The notes beneath the pieces were generated by a model. The model saw only the letters and a program-made list of their open reading frames with translations. It was not told where the DNA came from and searched no databases. A DNA stretch of 63,015 nucleotides from a virus: IMG/VR virus record IMGVR_UViG_3300027983_000014, positions 1 through 63,015 of that record, one strand, 5' to 3'. The translations under genes were made by a program, and so were the position numbers. The stretch's first letter is position 1, and every line of letters begins with the position of its first letter. Shown here in pieces: positions 16,901 to 26,468 of this stretch.

Positions 16901-17104
16901 ATAGTTGGGAAGAAGACCAAGAAGGACGGGAAGGCAATGGGGATCGTCACAATTGAGCATCGAGGCGACTCGACCGAATTCGTTGTCTTCCCTAGGCAGT
17001 GGCAGGACTACAAATTCTTGTGGAAAGAGCGCACACCTGCTATATTTACTCTGCATAAAGGTGACCGAGGGGTGCGCTTTGAAGACGCCATTAAACTGCA
17101 ATAG
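13903..17104 (+). CDS. dnaE: DNA polymerase III alpha subunit (DnaE), apparent +1 frameshift near start
   Basis: About 1066 residues of C-family polymerase are encoded. ATG at 13903 gives MNFAPIHNHSEY, the PHP HxH motif, then TGA at 13939. The following frame from 13940 continues DSALDGLST...GCCGLSDHGTV and on through the enzyme. The two frames join if one T (13939) is skipped. The active-site block GPGRGSAAGA...PDIDNDF is intact, with basic palm and finger segments after it. The only start available in the main frame is a poor TTG at 13910 that loses HxH. It is either recoding at UAU-UGA-C or an indel. Confidence 0.93.
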
Positions 17105-17110
17105 GATTAT

Positions 17111-18187
17111 ATGGATACTGTAAAAAAAAGAGCAGCAGCAGAAGCAGTCAGACTTGAGCACAAGTACGGCATCAAGTCCGGGTCCACAGGCGGCGAAGTC
17201 TTCAAACTGAACGTCGTCCCCACCGGATCTCTAGCCCTCGACTACGCACTGGGCACGGGCGGCTGGCCATTAGGTCATCTTGTCGAGGTGTTCGGCCCCC
17301 CTGACATCGGCAAGTCCTCCGTCATTGGCTTCAACGCGATCAAAAGCGCCCAGAAGATGGGTCTGTTTTGCGGCATCATCGCTTTAGAGCCGGGGTTCGA
17401 TGGAGACTGGGCGCAAAAGAATGGTGTAGACCCAGAGGCCGTCGTTGTGGCCCGCCCCAACAATGGGGAAGAGGCTTTCGAGATGTTGTACGAGTGGGTA
17501 GCTGACGACATCATCGATTTCGTCATTTTCGACTCCATCGGATCCGTCATCACCGCGTCCGAATTAGCGCAGGACGAAATGAAGTCTAGGGTTGGAGGTC
17601 AATCTAAGCTGATTACCGACGGCGTCAAGCGCGTACTGGTCCCCACATGGAAGAACAATAAGGGGATCATCTTGCTTAATCAGGTCCGAGACGACATGCG
17701 CAGCCGGATCCCCGGTCAAGTAGAGTCACCCGGAGGCCATGCCCTGAAGCACACCTGCGCGATTCGGGTTCAGCTTAAGCCCACTGGCGCCCCATTCAAG
17801 GCCAAGGTCGGAGGGGAAGACGTTGTTATTGGTAGGACCATAGTCTCCATCATTAAGCGTAATAAGCTTTCCGAAGGCTCTAATCGGAGAGCCGAGTTCG
17901 ACTTCTATCAGATGGAAACCGACGAACATAGTGTCGGGATCGACATGGCCAAAGACGTGATCGCAACCGGCATCAGGACTCGGGTTATTGAAAAGGCTGG
18001 AGCGTGGTTTCGTCACCACGCCTTCCCCGGCGATAAACAGCAGTTGCAGGGGAAGGATGCAGTCAACGAGTTCTTGCTCAATGATGAAAAGGCCCTAGAG
18101 GGAATCCGTCAGGAGGTCCTAGCGGTCATGTTAAAGAAGCAGCTAGAGGCCACTAGCACAAAGCCGAAGCTAGAGGTCGTTAGTTAA
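17111..18187 (+). CDS. recA: RecA-type recombinase
   Basis: This 358-residue RecA/UvsX-like ATPase has Walker A GPPDIGKS (62-69), which departs from the usual GPESSGKT but keeps G-K-S. ALEPGFD carries the catalytic Glu. The L2/DNA-binding segment is NQVRDD...IPGQVESPGGHALKH. It should catalyse strand exchange in recombination-dependent replication and repair, with the nucleases and RuvC that follow. AGGAT before the ATG is a modest ribosome site. It overlaps the next gene by one base (TAATG). Confidence 0.93.
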   Translation: MDTVKKRAAAEAVRLEHKYGIKSGSTGGEVFKLNVVPTGSLALDYALGTGGWPLGHLVEVFGPPDIGKSSVIGFNAIKSAQKMGLFCGIIALEPGFDGDWAQKNGVDPEAVVVARPNNGEEAFEMLYEWVADDIIDFVIFDSIGSVITASELAQDEMKSRVGGQSKLITDGVKRVLVPTWKNNKGIILLNQVRDDMRSRIPGQVESPGGHALKHTCAIRVQLKPTGAPFKAKVGGEDVVIGRTIVSIIKRNKLSEGSNRRAEFDFYQMETDEHSVGIDMAKDVIATGIRTRVIEKAGAWFRHHAFPGDKQQLQGKDAVNEFLLNDEKALEGIRQEVLAVMLKKQLEATSTKPKLEVVS

Positions 18188-18576
18188 TGGCGAAGCGAGG
18201 CAGCACGAAGGCCCTGTCGGTGGCTCACGAACGGTTCATCGCCGAAGCCTATGGCGGCAGGCGGTCCCCATCTTCGGGCGCGGCCGAACACGACCAAGGA
18301 GACGTCCGTGCAGCGACAGATGGGACGCTGCTGGAGTGTAAGTACAAAGGTTCTCCCGCAGACCCGTTGAAAAGCAAGCCATCAATTTTGACTGTGATGG
18401 AGAAGATAGCCGATGAGGCTTGGTCCGAAGGGAAAGAGCCTGCCGTCGCTTTACGATTCTTCTGGCCAGATAGCCCCCTAGCCAACCGCAACGGCTGGGT
18501 CGATCTCACGGTCCGACTTACTGACGATGACTCGGTCCGATCTGAACTAATGGTCCGATCTATTGCGCGAGGCTGA
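18187..18576 (+). CDS. PD-(D/E)xK nuclease, Holliday-junction-resolvase-like
   Basis: This 129-residue protein has a nuclease core with GDVRA...LLECKYKG, which fits the D...ExK signature of PD-(D/E)xK enzymes. The SPSSGAAEHDQGD lead-in resembles archaeal Hjc and phage VRR-type resolvases. It lies between RecA and an exonuclease, so it probably processes recombination intermediates. Its small size fits a single catalytic domain that acts as a dimer. Confidence 0.72.
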   Translation: MAKRGSTKALSVAHERFIAEAYGGRRSPSSGAAEHDQGDVRAATDGTLLECKYKGSPADPLKSKPSILTVMEKIADEAWSEGKEPAVALRFFWPDSPLANRNGWVDLTVRLTDDDSVRSELMVRSIARG

Positions 18577-19307
18577 TGGTGTCGATCAAACTAGATAAGT
18601 CCAAATTCCTTCGGAACCTTGCGGTGAATCGCAAGCTGGTCCCTCACATAGATAGCGCCTTGGCAAAGGGCGACTTTGTTTGGGAGTACAGCTACTCTCC
18701 TAAACAGGGAGACGACGCATGGCACCCCTCTGGAGATTGCACCCCCAGCCTTAATGAGCTTTTTTGGAAGGTCAAAGACCCAGAACCAGAAAAGATTGGT
18801 TTCGGTCTCTACAAGATCTTTCAGGTCGGCCACTTTTGGCACCAGTATCTCCAATGGATCGTCGAAAAGCAGTTAGAGTTCGCCGGACCAGAAGACATCG
18901 AGCGCAGCGGCAATAAGCGCTGGGGCGAAGGCCCGTTCCATTGGGCCAGAGGCTCTGGCGATATTGCCCCTTGTCGAATCCCCGAGCACGGCGACTATTG
19001 CGTTGACTTCAAGACGATGAACTCTTTCGACTACAAAAAGCAGGGCCTGCCGGATTGGTGCGCCGAAAAATACGAATGTCAGATCAACATCTACATGGAC
19101 TTCTTTGATCTAGATCAGGCGCTGATCGTAGGGATTCTAAAAGATTCGCCGCACGACATGAAGGAGTTCGAATTCAGACGAAACCAGCCACTTATCGATG
19201 CCATTTACCACAAATGGCACCTTGTGTCTGAATGTCTTGATCAGGGAGTGGAGCCACCGGAAAACGAAATCGTAGAGCTGCCCTTGCAGGGACCGGTAGC
19301 CCAATAA
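18576..19307 (+). CDS. Cas4/RecB-like PD-(D/E)xK exonuclease
   Basis: This 243-residue protein carries GSGDIAP, then DYCVDFKTMN (D...DFK) and a later Y-x2-Q-x-NIYM, the order of motifs II, III and QhxxY in RecB/Cas4 nucleases. It probably resects DNA ends for the RecA homologue. No iron-sulphur cysteine set typical of Cas4 is obvious. It overlaps its neighbours by one base on both sides, which indicates translational coupling. Confidence 0.85.
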   Translation: MVSIKLDKSKFLRNLAVNRKLVPHIDSALAKGDFVWEYSYSPKQGDDAWHPSGDCTPSLNELFWKVKDPEPEKIGFGLYKIFQVGHFWHQYLQWIVEKQLEFAGPEDIERSGNKRWGEGPFHWARGSGDIAPCRIPEHGDYCVDFKTMNSFDYKKQGLPDWCAEKYECQINIYMDFFDLDQALIVGILKDSPHDMKEFEFRRNQPLIDAIYHKWHLVSECLDQGVEPPENEIVELPLQGPVAQ

Positions 19308-19852
19308 TGATTGTGATAAGCTTTGACCCGGGTGCCGAGCGGATGGGCTATGCCGTTTTGGAACAGTCCAAAAATAAGGACATCAAAAAACTCGGGTACG
19401 GACAATTAGGAGTCCAACGACAACGTAATAAGCAGAATAAGCTAGAGGCCTATCACGCATACCGAATGCGGTTGATCGATTTTTGGCTTAAAGAAGCACC
19501 AATCCTGATTCGATCTTTCACCCCTGATATCGTCGTTAATGAAATCGTTCCGGTCGTAGGTGGCGGGAATTTTGTCGCGGCGACACAAAGCCAATTGGCC
19601 GGAACCGCCATCACCATTGTCCAAGCAGTCGCCAAGCAGTACGATTTGCCAGTGTCGCAAATCGGGGCCACCACAGTAAAGGCTAAGATCGGTGGAGGTA
19701 AAAAGGCTACAAAAGTAGCCGTTAGAAACGGCGTCTTCAAAATCCTACCGGAACTTGAAGTGCATAAAAAAGAATGGACCAAAGTGTTTGACGTAAGCGA
19801 TGCGTTTGCCATTGGTTTAACCCACCTAGGATGTGACAATGGCCGGGAGTAA
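19307..19852 (+). CDS. RuvC-like Holliday junction resolvase
   Basis: This 181-residue RNase-H-fold protein begins MIVISFDPGAERMGYAV, giving the first catalytic Asp (D7). IVVNEIV gives a central Glu, and VFDVSDAFAIGL gives the C-terminal Asp cluster. It should resolve recombination junctions before packaging. The presence of both this and a PD-(D/E)xK resolvase candidate suggests two distinct resolution or trimming roles. Confidence 0.9.
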   Translation: MIVISFDPGAERMGYAVLEQSKNKDIKKLGYGQLGVQRQRNKQNKLEAYHAYRMRLIDFWLKEAPILIRSFTPDIVVNEIVPVVGGGNFVAATQSQLAGTAITIVQAVAKQYDLPVSQIGATTVKAKIGGGKKATKVAVRNGVFKILPELEVHKKEWTKVFDVSDAFAIGLTHLGCDNGRE

Positions 19853-20234
19853 GAGCCTGCTGCTGGAGCCAATCCCTCCGCATAGAATTTTAAGAGAAGT
19901 ATACAGGCACTACATGGAGTACAAGGCGTGGGTCTCTAGCACCGGAGGGTCTGTCATTGATCATGGGTATTTCGTGTACAATGAAGACGGGACCATTAAA
20001 CAAAAGATCTCGGTCAGCATCTCGTTTTGGGATCTGCATGATGCACTTCACAAGCTTTCAAAGCGCAAGCGAGAGGCCGTTTTCTACAATGTCCTTCTCG
20101 ACTGGAAACAGCGCGACGTGGCCGACAAGATGGGGATCACCACGGTCAGCGTTGGGCAATATGTCGAGCAGGCCATGTTACAATTGAGTGAAAGATACTT
20201 TGCTGAGGAGTTTGAGCACGATGATGCGCCGTAA
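19839..20234 (+). CDS. Sigma-70 region-4-like HTH protein
   Basis: This 131-residue protein has a C-terminal sigma region 4-like segment (about 65-120): LHKLSKRKREAVFYNVLLDW, then the recognition HTH QRDVADKMGITTVSVGQYVEQA. There is no region 2, so it is either a reduced sigma factor or a sigma-like regulator that may redirect host RNA polymerase to late genes. ATG at 19839 has AGGA seven bases upstream and lies within the end of the RuvC gene. Confidence 0.75.
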   Translation: MAGSKSLLLEPIPPHRILREVYRHYMEYKAWVSSTGGSVIDHGYFVYNEDGTIKQKISVSISFWDLHDALHKLSKRKREAVFYNVLLDWKQRDVADKMGITTVSVGQYVEQAMLQLSERYFAEEFEHDDAP

Positions 20235-20688
20235 GCCAGAACGAGTTTCAACCGAAATCATTCCGGGCCAAAAGTATACGCATGGACAACTTGACCTGAT
20301 AGCCGAACAGATTCTACGCGACGACGCCAAGTCAGAGCTTTGCAGAGAGTGCGAAACGCGAGGCGAGATCACTGGCGTTAATAAAACCGAGACTCAAAGC
20401 GCAACCGACGAAGAGGGTAATCGTCTCGTTCTCAACTTCCCAGAGTATGTTTGCGCAGAGGGCCACGCATGGTTTCAGGGGGAGGGGTCGGTTCGAGGCA
20501 TCGGGGGCGACAATCCGGTGCTGTTCGAAGAGCACCTTCAGTCAAGAAAGCGTCGCGAGATTTATACGACCGTCGGCACCCCGGATCCTAACATCGTGTC
20601 TGGGATGTATAATCGGACCCACCCCCAAGGTCGCAAAGTCAACAGCGCAGAACAGCGCAAGAAGAACGGCGCTAGCTATTTTCGTTAA
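20221..20688 (+). CDS. Hypothetical zinc-ribbon-like protein
   Basis: This 155-residue protein has LCRECE and a later YVCAEGHAW, which could give a four-ligand zinc site (C-x2-C...C-x3-H). GAGGAG before the two ATG codons sets the start at 20221. It overlaps the sigma-like gene by 14 bp. The C-terminal half contains SGMYNRTHPQGRKVNS and is basic. Function unknown; a nucleic-acid-binding role is plausible. Confidence 0.75.
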   Translation: MMRRKPERVSTEIIPGQKYTHGQLDLIAEQILRDDAKSELCRECETRGEITGVNKTETQSATDEEGNRLVLNFPEYVCAEGHAWFQGEGSVRGIGGDNPVLFEEHLQSRKRREIYTTVGTPDPNIVSGMYNRTHPQGRKVNSAEQRKKNGASYFR

Positions 20689-20690
20689 AA

Positions 20691-21302
20691 ATGCCCAAAT
20701 TCGATAAATCTCAAACACCCGCCAGCGGTAAGGCGCCGGTCAAACGCGCCGCTGCACCCGGGATCACGGAATCAAGGTGCCACGTCTGTAAGTCCCAATA
20801 TCGCAAGGCGATTGATCGTATGATCGCCATGGGAACTTCTTATGTCGAGATCAGTCGCATTTTCTCTAACGAAGAAGAGACCATGGATCGAAGGTCCATC
20901 GCCAACCATGCCGAAAAACATCTGAATTACGAGGAAGCGGCTATCCGCCGAATCGTAGAACAAGAGGCCCAAGAGGCTCAGCAAAACGTAGAGGACGGCA
21001 TTCAGGGGGCGCTTACTCGCCGCGTCTATCTCAACGTCGGCCTACAGAAGGCGCTGGAAGCCCTGTTAACTGGCGAAGCCATGGTCGAACCGAAGGACGC
21101 TATTGCTATCATCCAGTTGCTAGACAAACTGGACAGTCAGTCTGAGGGGGCCGCCCTTGAGGAGATGCGAGTGCAGTTCCAAGCGTTTGTTCAGGCAATC
21201 AGAGAGCTGCTGCCGCCTGACAAGTGGCAGGCCATTTTGGATCGCACCAAAGAAATCTTGGCGAATAGTGACACCCCAATCCTCGAAACTTCAGATAGTT
21301 GA
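20691..21302 (+). CDS. DNA-binding-like protein, possible small terminase subunit
   Basis: This 203-residue protein has an N-terminal CHVC and an HTH-like segment (AMGTSYVEISRIFS, RRSIANHAEKHL). A central helical coiled region (EQEAQEAQQNVE) and more helices follow. HTH plus coiled oligomerisation helices would fit a small terminase subunit, but no large subunit is nearby, so the call is tentative. It could be a regulator. It starts 2 bp after the preceding stop. Confidence 0.68.
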   Translation: MPKFDKSQTPASGKAPVKRAAAPGITESRCHVCKSQYRKAIDRMIAMGTSYVEISRIFSNEEETMDRRSIANHAEKHLNYEEAAIRRIVEQEAQEAQQNVEDGIQGALTRRVYLNVGLQKALEALLTGEAMVEPKDAIAIIQLLDKLDSQSEGAALEEMRVQFQAFVQAIRELLPPDKWQAILDRTKEILANSDTPILETSDS

Positions 21303-23184
21303 TGACGATCTTGTTCGTCGTTTAACCGACGATGAACAAGAGCGGGCGGTCTGGCTATTTCTGGAGCCGCACCTAGACTTTGACGGCCACTGGTACGTCA
21401 ACGCGTTTGATACGGCCTTTTACCTTGACCTGCACGAGGACGTGGGACCTTACAAGGTGATCTCTCCCAACAACCTAGGAGCTTTCTTGGGTCACTGCCA
21501 AGAGCTGGGATATCGGGTCGCCTTCTTTGAAGACCCGGCAACAATATTAGACACCTATGAAGGGCTGAACGATGCGCCAGAGGTTTCGGTAGAGTCGGAC
21601 ATGCCGGGAACCGTCAAAGGACTGTTCCCCTATCAGGTGCAAGGGTTCAACTTCCTCAAGGAGAAAAGCGGCGCGGTTGCGATGTGGAGCACAGGGACCG
21701 GCAAAACGGTTCTCGCATCGGCTCTTTTAAAATACCGCCTTGACCGTAAAGACTTCGACACGGCTTGGTTTGTCGTCAGGAGTCACAACAAGGTCAATAC
21801 GCAGAGGACCCTGAAGCGCCTTACCGGCATCGACAGCATAATCATCGACGGAGACAAGCGCAAACGCAAAAAGCTCTATGAGCAGATGTCAGAATCTGAC
21901 GAGCCGGTGGTGGTTATCACTAATTACGAAAAGTTTAGGGTAGACGAAGAGCTTTTGATCCCACTATTCGAAGGTCGCGTGTTTTGCATCTGGGACGAGA
22001 TGCCAACGAAACTGAAAACGCGCACAACGAAGCTATACAAGTCTGTGTGCTCTTGCCTTTACACCTGTAAGACCCCGCAGGTCAATGCGGAAAGGGTTCG
22101 CCCTGAGTCTCTTTACCAGCTCATGCTTTCGGCCACCCCAATTGAAAACGACCCGGAGGACTGGTTCAATTGTGTGCGTCTCCTCGACCCCACCGTTTAC
22201 GGCACGGTCAAAGACTTTCGAAACGAGTTTGTGGCCAGTTACAATTGGTTCGACCGCAGCAAGCCCGAGGTCTGGCACCGCCTTGACAAGATGGGGCTTA
22301 TGGCGTCTTCAATCTGTCATCAGGTTGATAAAACCGATCCTGACATCGCCTCTCAGTTCCCCGAGGTAATCGAAACCCCGGTCTATATCGACTGGGACGA
22401 AACAGACCGCAAGATCTACGACAAATTCGCTCAAGAAGTCGCCAAAGCTGACGATGACGAAATAAATGTCTTGGCCGCCATCGGCGTGATGCAGATGCTA
22501 TGTGACGCCCCTACGATGGTCAATAACTCCGCTGCCAGACGACAAGCCTTTGAGGAGGCGTATGAGGCCTTCCTAGAAGAAGGGGGCAAGATGCCTACTG
22601 TCACTGGTTCCGAGGCCGCCATGAGGCTCTTAACGGCGCTAGGAGGCAAGCTGACAGATGAAAGGCACAGCAAGCTGGAAACTCTTCGCCAACTAATCGT
22701 CGAAGACCACCCAAATGAGAAAATTGTGGTGTTCAGCGCGTTCAATGACGGCCTTATGCCGATCCTAGAGGCCAAGCTGACGGAATGGGAGGTTAGCTAT
22801 GTGCGCTATAACGGATCCCCCGACGAAAAGCAAGCCGCACACGACGCATTTTCCGCCGACCCTGACATCCAAGTATTCTTGTCGTCCGACGCAGGATCAG
22901 ACTCCATCAACCTTGAGCAGGCAAGTGTGGTAATCCACTACGACCTTCCGTGGAAATGGTCCACGCTAATTCAGCGCCAGAACCGTATCCATCGCGTCAC
23001 CTCCGGATTTCAGACGGTAACCTTCTACACTTTGCTGATGGCTAATTCAGTTGAAGACCGCAAGCTGGCCTTAGTCAATAGAAAGTTGGGCTATCACGAG
23101 GGGACCTTCAAGGGCGCCATCGCGGACCAATCAGCTTCGGCCCGCATGACCAAAGACGACCTGCTGTACATCCTTACGGGTTAG
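21268..23184 (+). CDS. SNF2-type superfamily 2 helicase / ATPase
   Basis: This protein of about 638 residues has Walker A GTGKT (about 143-147), DExx box IWDEMP, motif III LSATPI and the C-terminal helicase half with QRQNRIHRV. This is the SNF2-like layout. It should translocate on double-stranded DNA and may remodel replication or transcription complexes. GTG at 21268 is the best start; it overlaps the preceding gene by 35 bp. Its end overlaps the convergent PKD gene by 11 bp, marking the border between the early and virion regions. Confidence 0.88.
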   Translation: MTPQSSKLQIVDDDLVRRLTDDEQERAVWLFLEPHLDFDGHWYVNAFDTAFYLDLHEDVGPYKVISPNNLGAFLGHCQELGYRVAFFEDPATILDTYEGLNDAPEVSVESDMPGTVKGLFPYQVQGFNFLKEKSGAVAMWSTGTGKTVLASALLKYRLDRKDFDTAWFVVRSHNKVNTQRTLKRLTGIDSIIIDGDKRKRKKLYEQMSESDEPVVVITNYEKFRVDEELLIPLFEGRVFCIWDEMPTKLKTRTTKLYKSVCSCLYTCKTPQVNAERVRPESLYQLMLSATPIENDPEDWFNCVRLLDPTVYGTVKDFRNEFVASYNWFDRSKPEVWHRLDKMGLMASSICHQVDKTDPDIASQFPEVIETPVYIDWDETDRKIYDKFAQEVAKADDDEINVLAAIGVMQMLCDAPTMVNNSAARRQAFEEAYEAFLEEGGKMPTVTGSEAAMRLLTALGGKLTDERHSKLETLRQLIVEDHPNEKIVVFSAFNDGLMPILEAKLTEWEVSYVRYNGSPDEKQAAHDAFSADPDIQVFLSSDAGSDSINLEQASVVIHYDLPWKWSTLIQRQNRIHRVTSGFQTVTFYTLLMANSVEDRKLALVNRKLGYHEGTFKGAIADQSASARMTKDDLLYILTG

Positions 23185-23602
23185 ACAGATAGACCTGTTT
23201 GCGGGCGTATAGCTGTCGGCCTCGGCTGTCCCGAATTCGCAAAACTGCCTGCACGCTGTAGTGGCTGTTGATCCAAGTTGAATATTGGTGTGTAGCGGGA
23301 CTACCCCAGCCTTCGATGCCGTCTCCAAAGTCCCAGTGGTATTCTAAAATTGTTGCGTCTGACACCGACGCCGTGGCAGTAAAAGTGATCTCGGTGTTGA
23401 TGGGCGTATAATCATAATCAGTGGTATAGGTTTCCGATCCCACGGCGTAGGAATATGGGACCAGCGCCTCCGCATGCGAAACCTCAAATGAGACCTCTAC
23501 GTTTGGAGCCTTGGTCGGCCCCGTGAGAGACGGTAGGTCTGGCACGACCAAACTGCCACTGCGCGCCGAAAAGCTGAACGCGCCCTTGTCGTAAGCGGTC
23601 AT
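23174..23602 (-). CDS. PKD-domain virion protein
   Basis: This 142-residue beta-rich protein has a PKD-like domain with YHWDFGDGIEGWG followed by HQYS. It is the last gene of the leftward virion operon in this window and overlaps the LamG/PKD protein by 4 bp. It probably decorates the tail fibre or capsid and may bind host surface polymers. Its last 11 bp overlap the convergent helicase gene. Confidence 0.85.
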   Translation of the reverse strand: MTAYDKGAFSFSARSGSLVVPDLPSLTGPTKAPNVEVSFEVSHAEALVPYSYAVGSETYTTDYDYTPINTEITFTATASVSDATILEYHWDFGDGIEGWGSPATHQYSTWINSHYSVQAVLRIRDSRGRQLYARKQVYLSNP

Positions 23603-26466
23603 ACTATCGCCACCGTTGTTTGACTGGCATCTTGCCGCCCCTGATCGTCGGTTACGGTCAGGCTAACGTCGTAGGTTCCCGGCAGCTTGTAATAGTGTTT
23701 GACTTTAGGACCGAAATCGTTAGTGCCATCTCCGAATGACCAATACCAAGCGACATTGGTCCCGCCCGTATTTGAAGAGCCGGTGCCGTTGAACGTCGCG
23801 GTATTCCCACTGGCCGTCGCAGAGATGCTGGCGGCGGGTGATGTAGACGGAGGTTCGGGGTGGGCGTCTGGCCAATATAGACGACCAAGCTCTGAATACT
23901 TGGGAAGCGTCTTCACCTCTGTAACGAAGGAGTTTTGTCGCAAGGCCTTGCCTCGGATCTGCACCTCTTTGCCGCGCTCTTTGAAAACGGTCCCGCCATC
24001 AACGGTGTTAGTGGTGTTCTTAAACTCTGTCCATCCGTCTGGCGCCATCCCCCAAGGATCTGGACGGCGTGATCGACCGCCCCACTCAAGAGAGCGCGCT
24101 GTGATGGAGAACCTGTCGATGTACCATGTTGTATCAAGGGAGGGTAACGACTGTATGAGCATAAAACGGTAGTCGCCAGACTGCAAGAGGTCGTTCTTTA
24201 GAAAGAACTTGACCGTACGCCATTTGTCGGGCGCGGACCCGCCGATAGACAGGGGCACGATGCGTGCGTTTTCGCCATACAGAAATGCTTCTAGAGAGGA
24301 GCCGGGGGAGCTGACACTTGGGAAGAACAGGTCGAATGTTATTTCAGTGTGGCTGAAGTCGTCAACGACAAATTTGTTAGTTTGGATTCCTTGGTGGGGG
24401 CGCCCCGCTGATGTGACAACTTCGAACCCGTCTTTAGACGGAGTTTTGTCGCGGCTAGTCGTAACGGTTGTCCCGCCCCACGGAGCGGCCGCGATAGATT
24501 CAAATAGTCGCCTGTCCGAGGATCCGGCGACCTGTAACTGCGCTCCATCAACGGGGGTGATGCTTTGGAAGCCTTGGGTCACCACCTCACCATAAGACTG
24601 GGACCTTGGCTGGATGCTTGCCAGATAGGCATCGCCGTCGGCAAAATTGGCGTACCAACCGAACCGGCCTTTACGCCGTTTCAAAATTGCGTCATCAGTA
24701 ACCACGGTGCTGTCGAACACCTTGCCGTAGGCGTCTGGGTTGCCGAAGGACCCCGCTTCGTCTAGCCGGTATATGCGCGCCCTAATGCTGTTATTTTCAA
24801 GGTCAACGATCAAGTAGTAATGCCTGCTTGCCGACAAAGAAAACCCGGAGAAAGTCTGCCCGTCTCCGTTTGCATTTTGAATGGTCACGCTAGCATCGCC
24901 GGAATACCAAGTTAGCCTCACCTCAATGAAGAAATCAGACACATAGTCAGGAAGCCTCTCTATGTCAAACTGGGTGTCTCCATCCAAGGTTGCCTGTGTT
25001 TCAATGCTGAGGTCGGCTTGAGTTCTGGAGTTATACTTTGCTACGTCGTAGTCAAGCTGATTCCCAGCCGAATCTAATTCAGCCATCGTGGTCCCGTCGA
25101 CATCAAGCTGAGTTTGCAGATCTAGAGGGATTTCCCGAAAATAGAGTGAAATGCTGTTTTTGGCAGAATCGGTAGAAGCGCCTAGACCGAGTGCCCCCTC
25201 CACATGTTGGAAGGCCACAGAGTAGGTCCCGTCATGCGCATTGATCGAGTCGATTATGTTGGCGGCGCCCACTGCTTCATCCAGACGCCAGTAGCCCTCG
25301 GGAGAATCTAAAAGAACCTCGTCGTAATAGCGCCCCGGAATCGCCCGTGCCGTTTGATAATGCTGTCGTACTCGTCCCGCCGAAAGAGCACTGGGGTATA
25401 CGGCGACCTCATCGACGCTACCAAGAAAGCTGCTGGAGGCAATTTTCAAAGGTTGGCTTGTACTGGCAACGGCCTGATTAGAAACGGAGGTGGAACCTAC
25501 GTTTTCGCCGTTGTGATAAAAGGTAATCACAGTGCTGCCGGACACCGGTTTGTAAAAGGTGACGACGATATGATTCCACTCGCTAATCGTGATGATGTCG
25601 GTTTGGCTAACGGCTTGGTTTGGCGAGTTTCCATCTGTGGTCCAGTCGAAGACAATCTGTCCGTCGGCATCAAGAGACATTTGGTAGCCGCGCTGATCGG
25701 CAGCGACGTCCCACTTGGTGATAAGCGCTGCAAGTCCCTCAATGCTAGACGGATTGGCCCATATTTCCAAAGAAAAAGAGCCTGAAAAGTCTAGGGCGGC
25801 GTCATCCGGAACGCTAATGAAGTCTCCTGCCTCAATCGTAAAGGCGTAATCCTGATCGCCGGTTGCAGCAAGCAGCGAACCAGATGCAAAGGAGGCGCCC
25901 ACGGACATGTCGATGGGCATGGGGTCCTTTGAAGACGAAGGCTCGTCAGACCGATACAGAACTGGCCATTCGGAGACGCTGGATGGAAACTCGTACGGAT
26001 CGTAAAGCGCACCGTTAGGAGAAACGGGCCTAGAGGCCCTGTTGTACAGGGTGTTCATGTCAATCGGAGCGTGCACCCAATCGGCAGCGACGCAACGAAT
26101 GGCTGTGGCCCTAAAGGTGCATATGTCGGATGCCTCAATGCGAAACCGGATCCCTGTGACAGCAGATAGATCGATAGTCGCCAGAAGCGATAGCGAGAAA
26201 CGAAACTCGCTGTCACCAGCGATTAGACTGATGGTCGAGCTGCTAAAAGAGACGCTGTCTGTGGGTCCGGCATCAAAGTCTCCTTCAGGGTTTGAAGTGA
26301 GATCAACATAAGACAGCGCAGGGTCGATATCAGAAAGCGGGAAGTCCGGGCAGGCTATGCTGACGAAGTCTTCATCTGTAAACGAGGTGAGGTCGATCCC
26401 AACCACGCCCCCGGTCCCCGTGAAGGATAAAAGCGCTTGGGGATCTAAAACGATGACCTGAGTCAT
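23599..26466 (-). CDS. LamG and PKD domain tail fibre / adhesin
   Basis: This 955-residue protein has an N-terminal beta region and a concanavalin/LamG domain at about 205-370 (FSGSFSLEIWANPSS, WNHIVVTFYK, GSVDEVAVYPSALS). A second similar region starts at about 395 (SPEGYWRLDEAVG). A C-terminal PKD domain contains YWSFGDGTNDFGP. LamG and PKD domains bind glycans or proteins, so a receptor-binding or decoration role in the tail is likely. It is directly upstream of the small PKD protein. Confidence 0.88.
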   Translation of the reverse strand: MTQVIVLDPQALLSFTGTGGVVGIDLTSFTDEDFVSIACPDFPLSDIDPALSYVDLTSNPEGDFDAGPTDSVSFSSSTISLIAGDSEFRFSLSLLATIDLSAVTGIRFRIEASDICTFRATAIRCVAADWVHAPIDMNTLYNRASRPVSPNGALYDPYEFPSSVSEWPVLYRSDEPSSSKDPMPIDMSVGASFASGSLLAATGDQDYAFTIEAGDFISVPDDAALDFSGSFSLEIWANPSSIEGLAALITKWDVAADQRGYQMSLDADGQIVFDWTTDGNSPNQAVSQTDIITISEWNHIVVTFYKPVSGSTVITFYHNGENVGSTSVSNQAVASTSQPLKIASSSFLGSVDEVAVYPSALSAGRVRQHYQTARAIPGRYYDEVLLDSPEGYWRLDEAVGAANIIDSINAHDGTYSVAFQHVEGALGLGASTDSAKNSISLYFREIPLDLQTQLDVDGTTMAELDSAGNQLDYDVAKYNSRTQADLSIETQATLDGDTQFDIERLPDYVSDFFIEVRLTWYSGDASVTIQNANGDGQTFSGFSLSASRHYYLIVDLENNSIRARIYRLDEAGSFGNPDAYGKVFDSTVVTDDAILKRRKGRFGWYANFADGDAYLASIQPRSQSYGEVVTQGFQSITPVDGAQLQVAGSSDRRLFESIAAAPWGGTTVTTSRDKTPSKDGFEVVTSAGRPHQGIQTNKFVVDDFSHTEITFDLFFPSVSSPGSSLEAFLYGENARIVPLSIGGSAPDKWRTVKFFLKNDLLQSGDYRFMLIQSLPSLDTTWYIDRFSITARSLEWGGRSRRPDPWGMAPDGWTEFKNTTNTVDGGTVFKERGKEVQIRGKALRQNSFVTEVKTLPKYSELGRLYWPDAHPEPPSTSPAASISATASGNTATFNGTGSSNTGGTNVAWYWSFGDGTNDFGPKVKHYYKLPGTYDVSLTVTDDQGRQDASQTTVAIV

Positions 26467-26468
26467 CG

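Noticed and set aside
13910-17104. DnaE starting at TTG 13910 without frameshift
   Set aside because: It would replace the PHP HxH motif with an unrelated sequence, and the ribosome site is 20 bp away, whereas ATG 13903 is better spaced and gives the conserved motif.
20691-21302. Firm call of small terminase subunit
   Set aside because: HTH plus coiled region fits, but there is no large terminase near it, so only a tentative label is given.
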